A stretch of 11,851 bases of DNA from Ruminococcaceae bacterium UBA3818 (GTDB taxonomy: Bacteria; Bacillota; Clostridia; Oscillospirales; Ruminococcaceae), in contig DFDW01000017.1 in assembly GCA_002369315.1 (NCBI GenBank), positions 1-11,851 on the forward strand, in the 5' to 3' direction. The position numbers were made by a program, and so were the translations under genes. This document shows, in pieces, positions 7,387 to 11,851 of the stretch (positions within the stretch are counted from its first letter, which is position 1; every line of letters starts with the position of its first letter). Under the pieces are notes generated by a model. It searched no databases. It saw nothing but the letters and a program-made list of their open reading frames with translations, and was not told where the DNA came from.

Positions 7387-7819
7387 ACATTTTGCTTTCT
7401 TGCGGCAGGCTGTCTAAAAACGCCTGTATGCTGCGGACGGTTTTTTCATCCACAAAATGTTCGATTTTTTCTACTTGCTCCAATTCATTTTGGGAGTGGT
7501 TGAGGAAGCACAAAAAACGGTGCAGCAGGTCGTGACGGTACAGCAGATACCGGCCAAAGGTACGGCCGCTGTCAGTTAGATGGATTTCGCCATACTTTTT
7601 TGATGTAACCAGCCCTTTTTCCTGCAGATTGGAAACCATTTTGGAAGCGGATGAGGGCTTGACATGAAGCTTCTGGGAGAGCGCCCGGATGCGGACAGGG
7701 CCGGCCTCTTCTTTTTCCAAACGGCAGATCATTTCCAGATAATCCTCCATAGCGGTGGTGATTTGGGTATTTGCCGCCAGCTCGTAGCCTTTCATGGTAT
7801 AAAACGCGGATGATTCCAT
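7385..7819 (-). CDS. mntR: DtxR/MntR-family metal-dependent transcriptional regulator
   Basis: The protein is a 144-residue metalloregulator that would bind DNA when loaded with Mn2+ or Fe2+ and repress metal uptake. The winged helix-turn-helix covers about 20-90 (recognition region near KPSSASKMVSNLQEKGLV), followed by the metal-binding and dimerisation helices. There is no C-terminal SH3 domain, as in B. subtilis MntR (142 residues). All six MntR ligands can be aligned: Asp26, Glu29, His96, Glu117, Glu120, His121, corresponding to B. subtilis Asp8, Glu11, His77, Glu99, Glu102, His103. The start at 7819 was chosen because GGGAGGGGG lies about 6 nt upstream; an in-frame ATG at 7870 lies beyond that and inside the candidate operator. 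It is divergent from feoA with a 106-nt gap and probably autoregulated. The symbol is tentative: family membership is clear, while the physiological metal could be iron, given the feo neighbours. Confidence 0.85.
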   Translation of the reverse strand: MESSAFYTMKGYELAANTQITTAMEDYLEMICRLEKEEAGPVRIRALSQKLHVKPSSASKMVSNLQEKGLVTSKKYGEIHLTDSGRTFGRYLLYRHDLLHRFLCFLNHSQNELEQVEKIEHFVDEKTVRSIQAFLDSLPQESKM

Positions 7820-7868
7820 GGCATTCCCCCTCCCTTGCACACCATCTGGCATCCTGACATATCTTGGC

Positions 7869-7897
7869 ATTAGGAAACAAAGTTTCCGATTCCTAAT
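7869..7897. promoter_or_regulatory. Nested palindromes, candidate metalloregulator operator
   Basis: ATTAGGAA (7869-7876) is inverted as TTCCTAAT (7890-7897), 8-bp arms with a 13-nt spacer. Inside it GGAAAC-AAA-GTTTCC (7873-7887) forms a second palindrome whose centre is shifted by about 3 nt. The TTAGG...CCTAA edges recall DtxR/IdeR boxes, and GGAAAC occurs in MntR boxes. It lies between the regulator and feoA starts, about 29 nt before feoA, where it could control both. Function is inferred from position and symmetry. Confidence 0.6.
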
Positions 7898-7925
7898 TTC
7901 AGTTTATGGTAAGGAGCTTATCTTT

Positions 7926-8162
7926 ATGAATCCTATACAGCCTTTGACCGATTTGCAATGCGGGCAGACTGCACGGGTGGGAAAACTGACGCTACAGGGC
8001 AGTATGCGCCGCCGTCTGCAGGATATTGGATTGATCGAGGGAACAAAAGTAGAATGTGTGCAGAAAAGCCCGTCCGGAGACCCGGTAGCTTATCTGATCC
8101 GCGGCGCGGTGATCGCACTGCGCGCGGAAGACTCGGCGGGTGTTTTGGTGTTCTGCGGCTGA
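7926..8162 (+). CDS. feoA: FeoA family protein (ferrous transport accessory, SH3-like)
   Basis: This is a small cytoplasmic protein of 78 residues with the FeoA layout: a short N-terminal strand (PLTDLQCGQTARV), the helix segment SMRRRLQDIGLIEGTKVE, and C-terminal strands ending in ALRAEDSAGVLVF. FeoA proteins are thought to bind FeoB and modulate Fe(II) uptake; they share a fold with the SH3-like domain of DtxR-type regulators. The ATG at 7926 has AAGGAG (7911-7916) 9 nt upstream. The gene is the first of the feoAB unit, downstream of the palindromic operator candidate, and is followed by a strong terminator-like hairpin before feoB. Length and motifs are ordinary, and the call is supported by the adjacent feoB. 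Confidence 0.92.
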   Translation: MNPIQPLTDLQCGQTARVGKLTLQGSMRRRLQDIGLIEGTKVECVQKSPSGDPVAYLIRGAVIALRAEDSAGVLVFCG

Positions 8163-8166
8163 TTGA

Positions 8167-8212
8167 AAACGTCCCCGGAAGCAAAAATGCCTTTCGGGGA
8201 CGTTTCCTTTTT
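8167..8212 (+). terminator. Intrinsic terminator or attenuator between feoA and feoB
   Basis: An 11-bp perfect stem AAACGTCCCCG / CGGGGACGTTT (8167-8177 with 8195-8205) extends inward by four more pairs (8178-8181 with 8191-8194) around a 9-nt loop. It is followed by CC and a T5 run (8208-8212), and the stem's own TTT precedes the CC. This is close to a classic intrinsic terminator, but it lies inside the feoAB unit, 4 nt after the feoA stop. It probably lowers feoB transcription relative to feoA or acts as an attenuator. Confidence 0.75.
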
Positions 8213-8256
8213 GGCACAGCGCAAAGAAAAGCTATTTTCAGAAAGGGGTGACCGCG

Positions 8257-10404
8257 TTGGGATTGACCAGCGGTTCAACAGGGAGAAAGGCAGTGGATGA
8301 GGGGCTGGTAATTCGCCGTCAGTCCTCGCAGGATCAGGTGGTTGCGTTGGCGGGAAACCCGAATGTGGGGAAAAGTACGGTGTTCAATGGATTGACCGGA
8401 ATGAATCAGCATACGGGGAACTGGCCCGGAAAAACGGTATCTAATGCGCAGGGTAGATGTGAACATAACGGCCGAGGATTTGTGATGGTGGATATTCCGG
8501 GCAGTTATTCTTTGATGGCACATTCGGCGGAGGAGGAAGTCGCGCGGGATTTTATCTGCTTCGGCGATCCGGACGCGGTGGTGGTTGTGTGCGACGCCAC
8601 CTGCCTGGAGCGCAATCTGAACCTGGTTTTGCAGACCATCGAAATCACGCCGCGTACGGTGGTTTGTGTCAACCTGATGGACGAAGCCGAAAAGAAAAAA
8701 ATCCGGGTGGATATCGATGAGCTGTCACGGCAGCTGGGCGTGCCGGTGACCGGCGCCTGCGCCCGAAGCGGAAAAGGCCTGGATGCGCTGATGGACGCGG
8801 TGGATGAAATCACACAGAAGAAGGATGCCCTGGCCGATCCGGTCCGGGTGTTATACGCGCCGGCAGTGGAAGAGGCGGTGAAGACGCTGGAACCGTCTTT
8901 GCGGGAATGCTGCGGGAATGCGCTGAATCCACGCTGGCTGGCACTGCGCCTGCTGGAGGGGGAAGACGATTTGATTCGATCGGCACAGCAGTACTTGGAC
9001 GAGGATGTTCTGGATAGGCCTGACGTGCAGGAGCTGTTGCGAAAAGCCAGAAAACAGCTGGAAGAAGCGGGCTTTGACGAGCAGGCTCTGCGGGATGAAA
9101 TGGTATCAGGACTGGTTCGTCAGGCAGAACGAATCTGCATCCATGCGGTACATTCGGATGGGCATGGTTACAGCAGCCGGGATCGGAAAATAGACAGAAT
9201 CCTGACCAGCAAAGCCACGGGATTTCCCATTATGATCGCGTTGCTGGCAAGTATTTTCTGGCTTACCATCGCCGGCGCGAATATTCCGTCGCAATGGCTG
9301 AGTACCGGCCTGTTTTGGGTTGAAGGAAGGCTGGCGGCGTTTTTCGGCTGGATTGGCGTGCCGCAGTTTTTGTGCGATATGCTGGTCCATGGGGCTTATC
9401 GGACGCTGGCGTGGGTGGTTTCGGTCATGCTGCCGCCCATGGCTATCTTTTTCCCGCTCTTTACTCTATTGGAAGATCTGGGATACCTGCCGCGGGTTGC
9501 GTTTAATTTGGATCGCTACTTTAAAAAATGCAGTGCCTGCGGAAAACAGGGCCTGACGATGTGTATGGGACTAGGATGTAACGCTGCGGGAATTGTGGGA
9601 TGCAGGATCATTGATTCCCCGCGCGAGAGGCTAATCGCAATGCTTACCAACAACTTTATGCCTTGCAATGGCCGCTTCCCAACGCTGATTGCTATTTTGA
9701 CCATGTTTTTTGTAGGGACCGGCAGTGGTTTGGGACAGTCGATGGGGTCAGCGCTGCTGCTAACGGCAGTGATTTTATTGGGCGTTTTCATGACGTTTCT
9801 GGTGTCCTGGATGCTTTCCAAAACCGTACTGAAAGGCATTCCATCCTCCTTTACACTGGAGCTTCCTCCCTACCGGCGGCCGCAGATCGGTAAAGTGATC
9901 ATACGATCCATTTTTGACCGGACGATGTTTGTATTGGGCCGTGCGGCAGCGGTTGCGGCACCTGCGGGGCTTTTGATATGGCTAATGGCCAATCTTACAA
10001 TCGGGGACGCGACAGCGCTGACGCATTGTGCCGCTTTTTTGGACCCGTTTGCCCGTCAGTTGGGGATGGACGGCGTGATTCTGCTGGCATTTATCCTTGG
10101 CCTGCCCGCCAATGAAATTGTCGTTCCGATTATCATTATGGCTTACCTGTCCACCGGAAGCCTGGTGGAGATGGAAAGCCTGTCCATGCTCCGGCAGCTT
10201 TTGACCGAAAACGGATGGACAGGGGCAACGGCTGTCAGTGTGATGCTTTTTTCTTTGATGCACTGGCCCTGTTCGACGACCTGTCTTACCATTCATAAGG
10301 AGACGCAGAGCATCAAATGGACGGCGATGGCCTTTTTGGTTCCGACTGTCGCGGGAATTGCGGTCTGCTTTTTGTTTCATCAGCTTTTGCAGCTTTTTGG
10401 CTAA
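8257..10404 (+). CDS. feoB: Ferrous iron (divalent metal) transport protein B, GTPase-permease
   Basis: FeoB is the inner-membrane permease for Fe(II) with a cytosolic GTPase domain. The 715 residues show G1 GNPNVGKST (33-41), the switch segment TGNWPGKTV, G3 DIPG (79-82), G4 NLMD (139-142) and a G5-like CARSGKG. A helical linker follows, and from about residue 322 a multi-pass membrane region. The permease core carries CSACGKQ, GLGCNAAG, NNFMPCNGRFPTL and LGLPANEIVVPIIIM, which is the clostridial FeoB style. Start choice: AAGGGGTG (8243-8250) lies 6 nt before TTG 8257, and the resulting MGLTSGSTG resembles N-termini I recall from clostridial FeoB. GTG 8248 overlaps the binding site; GTG 8293 is a weaker alternative. 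No feoC was seen. Some FeoB proteins move Mn(II), so the metal is inferred, not shown. Confidence 0.95.
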   Translation: MGLTSGSTGRKAVDEGLVIRRQSSQDQVVALAGNPNVGKSTVFNGLTGMNQHTGNWPGKTVSNAQGRCEHNGRGFVMVDIPGSYSLMAHSAEEEVARDFICFGDPDAVVVVCDATCLERNLNLVLQTIEITPRTVVCVNLMDEAEKKKIRVDIDELSRQLGVPVTGACARSGKGLDALMDAVDEITQKKDALADPVRVLYAPAVEEAVKTLEPSLRECCGNALNPRWLALRLLEGEDDLIRSAQQYLDEDVLDRPDVQELLRKARKQLEEAGFDEQALRDEMVSGLVRQAERICIHAVHSDGHGYSSRDRKIDRILTSKATGFPIMIALLASIFWLTIAGANIPSQWLSTGLFWVEGRLAAFFGWIGVPQFLCDMLVHGAYRTLAWVVSVMLPPMAIFFPLFTLLEDLGYLPRVAFNLDRYFKKCSACGKQGLTMCMGLGCNAAGIVGCRIIDSPRERLIAMLTNNFMPCNGRFPTLIAILTMFFVGTGSGLGQSMGSALLLTAVILLGVFMTFLVSWMLSKTVLKGIPSSFTLELPPYRRPQIGKVIIRSIFDRTMFVLGRAAAVAAPAGLLIWLMANLTIGDATALTHCAAFLDPFARQLGMDGVILLAFILGLPANEIVVPIIIMAYLSTGSLVEMESLSMLRQLLTENGWTGATAVSVMLFSLMHWPCSTTCLTIHKETQSIKWTAMAFLVPTVAGIAVCFLFHQLLQLFG

Positions 10405-10405
10405 C

Positions 10406-10439
10406 AAAAAAAGAGGGAGAATTTTTCTCCCTCTTTTTT
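10406..10439. terminator. Bidirectional intrinsic terminator after feoB
   Basis: GAGGGAGAA (10413-10421) pairs perfectly with TTCTCCCTC (10425-10433) around a TTT loop. A7 on the left and T6 on the right lengthen the stem and supply U-runs in both directions. It starts 2 nt after the feoB stop and lies 22 nt beyond the stop of the convergent surface-protein gene, so it can end both transcripts. Confidence 0.92.
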
Positions 10440-10461
10440 ATTGTTTTAAAAAGCGCGATGG

Positions 10462-11851
10462 TTATTTATCTTCTTTTTTCCGGAAAAGATTCAGAACCGC
10501 GCCGAGCAGACCAACCAATCCTGCGCCTGCAGTCAGTCCGCCAACACCGCCGGTTTGCGGCAGGTTGCCTAAAGGCATGTTGGGATCCAGAATGGTAACC
10601 AGATTGCTGGGCGGAGGAGCCAGCGGAACGGTAGGATCATTGATAATGACCGGAGGATTATTATCGCCTTCGTCGCCGGGTTCCGGGATAACGTGGATCG
10701 GCTCTTCGGGCAGTTCAGGTTCGTCTTTCTCGTAAGTCAGCAAGATTTCATAATCGTATTCCGGCTGATAGGTGAAATCAGAAGTATATTCTACCTCAGG
10801 AGGAAGAACGACAGCTTTCGCAGTTTTGCCTTCTTTAGAAGAGAGGAGAGAAGCCTGATCCGGTGTAGTGGAAGGAACTTCGGCTTCCTCATCGTCATCG
10901 GTCAGCAGAGCAATGTCGCTGGTGGTTACTTCGGGCTCTTCTTCTTCGGATTCTTCCTGCTCAGGAATTTCCTCTCCAACAGGAGCGCCCGGTACGATCG
11001 GAGCTTTGAATTCATCTTTCAGTACGCCGATTACGCGGATGGAAGAGAAGTCATAATTTTCGCCGTTGTAGGTCAGCAGCTTTCCGACTTCGCTCAAATC
11101 AACGATGGTCTCGCGGGCTTCCGATACGGAGATGACCAGAGAAGCACCGGACTGAGAACCATCTTCCTCTGTCGTGCCATCCAGTTTATTGGTGTAATAG
11201 GTGTGCGTTACCGGAATTTCAACGTCAGTGGGTTCTTTTTCTACATAGTAGACCTTAATGACAATGCCGTTTTCGGTGATTTCTGACGGAGTACCTTCTA
11301 CATGATCCCGTTTAAAGCCTTTTGCCAGTGCATCGGAATCGACAACGTCCTCAACCTGTGTGCCGTGAATTACGTTCTCAACGGTTTCGGTATCGAAAGG
11401 AGCGTCCTCGCCAACGTAGTAGTACTCAATGGTGTAGGACAGGTCGTTTACTTTCGTGTAGTTTACGTTGATGACCAGATCCTTGTCACCCATAGTACCG
11501 CTGAGCGGATCACTGCCGGCAGCAACGACCGGGTTCTGGTAATTCGTAACTTTGATGGTGGTCAGGCTGGTAACATTGTAAGATTCGTCGGCGTATTTGC
11601 TGACAGAATCAGAGGTCTTGCCGTTTACGCTCAGGGCAACCGGATTTTCCGGATCGGTGATATCCCAGTAGTAGACGGTGATGGTGTGAGTGCCCTTGCG
11701 GGTGTACTCGACGTAAACATGAACGTCGGAGGAACCCATGGTGCCGCTCAGTTTGGAGGTGTCCTCAGAGCGGACGCCGACCCGGCGCCAGGAAGCGATA
11801 TCGTCTTTGCTCAGCAGATCGCTGTCGGAGATATCGTAAGAAGCATCTTCA
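10462..11851 (-). CDS. LPXTG-anchored cell-surface protein with MucBP-like repeats, C-terminal part
   Basis: The reading frame is open to the window edge, so the start is not visible. An internal ATG at 11739 opens a 425-residue stretch but lacks a start context and cuts through a repeat unit. Visible from the N-terminal side: two tandem beta-rich units starting at LSGTMG, the second with SYTIEYYYVGED and NGIVIKVYYVEKEP, typical of MucBP-like and related Gram-positive surface repeats. A further strand-rich domain follows, then a Glu/Asp-rich stretch, a Pro-rich stalk (PEEPIHVIPEPGDEG) and LPQTG (bases 10549-10563). The protein ends with a hydrophobic segment of about 18 residues and the tail RKKEDK. 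This is a complete sortase signal, so the protein should be linked to peptidoglycan and face outward, perhaps for adhesion. The ligand is unknown. Sampled lines look less GC-rich than in mfd. Confidence 0.85.
   Translation of the reverse strand, partial: EDASYDISDSDLLSKDDIASWRRVGVRSEDTSKLSGTMGSSDVHVYVEYTRKGTHTITVYYWDITDPENPVALSVNGKTSDSVSKYADESYNVTSLTTIKVTNYQNPVVAAGSDPLSGTMGDKDLVINVNYTKVNDLSYTIEYYYVGEDAPFDTETVENVIHGTQVEDVVDSDALAKGFKRDHVEGTPSEITENGIVIKVYYVEKEPTDVEIPVTHTYYTNKLDGTTEEDGSQSGASLVISVSEARETIVDLSEVGKLLTYNGENYDFSSIRVIGVLKDEFKAPIVPGAPVGEEIPEQEESEEEEPEVTTSDIALLTDDDEEAEVPSTTPDQASLLSSKEGKTAKAVVLPPEVEYTSDFTYQPEYDYEILLTYEKDEPELPEEPIHVIPEPGDEGDNNPPVIINDPTVPLAPPPSNLVTILDPNMPLGNLPQTGGVGGLTAGAGLVGLLGAVLNLFRKKEDK
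11260..11751 (-). repeat. Tandem protein repeat (two units of about 82 residues) in the surface protein
   Basis: Two units begin with LSGTMG (minus-strand starts near 11751 and 11505), exactly 246 nt apart. They align as SSDVHVYVEYTRK...TITVYY against DKDLVINVNYTKV...TIEYYY, then diverge. Protein similarity is clear, while the DNA copies differ at many bases, so they are old repeats. Further units may lie upstream, outside the window. Confidence 0.6.

Noticed and set aside
7820..7870. Longer N-terminus of the MntR-like regulator from an ATG at 7870
   Set aside because: It would lie inside the palindromic operator region, lacks a ribosome binding site, and the added residues do not match the family; the start at 7819 follows GGGAGGGGG.
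8211..8238. TTGGCA, 16-nt spacer, TATTTT as a promoter for feoB alone
   Set aside because: The predicted start site would fall at about 8245, inside the feoB ribosome binding site (8243-8250), leaving no usable leader.
10693..11286. Plus-strand reading frame opposite the surface-protein gene
   Set aside because: Its Phe/Arg-rich composition is what the antisense of an acidic, Glu/Lys-rich protein gives; no start signal is seen.

Overview
The window looks like chromosomal DNA from a Gram-positive, low-redox bacterium of the Clostridia (Bacillota), most likely an Oscillospiraceae/Ruminococcaceae-type gut anaerobe. This placement rests on gene order and protein style, not on a database search. 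The supporting signs are: the Firmicutes order glmU-prs-pth-mfd, strong purine-rich ribosome binding sites, several apparent TTG starts, a clostridial-type FeoB beginning MGLTSGSTG, a C. symbiosum-like pyruvate phosphate dikinase, and an LPXTG surface protein. Coding DNA is GC-rich, roughly in the high fifties to low sixties percent by hand counts of a few lines.

Layout: (1) Bases 1-314, minus strand, hold the first 104 codons of ppdK. (2) Bases 315-605 are an AT-rich divergent promoter region. (3) Bases 615-7267, plus strand, hold the housekeeping cluster glmU, prs, pth, mfd. These cover UDP-GlcNAc synthesis, PRPP synthesis, peptidyl-tRNA recycling and transcription-coupled repair. The cluster ends at a bidirectional terminator at 7351-7386. 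(4) Bases 7385-10439 are a metal-ion locus. A DtxR/MntR-family regulator (minus) is divergent from feoA and feoB (plus), with a palindromic candidate operator between them and a strong terminator-like hairpin between feoA and feoB. (5) Bases 10462 to the window end, minus strand, encode the C-terminal part of a sortase-anchored surface protein. It has tandem MucBP-like repeats, an acidic/proline-rich stalk and an LPQTG signal. Its N-terminus lies outside the window.

In the metal locus the regulator presumably senses cytosolic Mn2+ or Fe2+ and represses itself and feoAB through the shared operator. FeoB is the GTP-dependent divalent-metal permease and FeoA its small SH3-like partner. The regulator carries the six metal ligands of the manganese regulator MntR although it sits next to ferrous-iron transport genes.

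I found no phage, IS element, CRISPR array, tRNA or rRNA, and no clearly undescribed multi-gene system. The points most worth a second look are the MntR/feo pairing with its nested palindromes, the feoA-feoB attenuator, and several leader hairpins.
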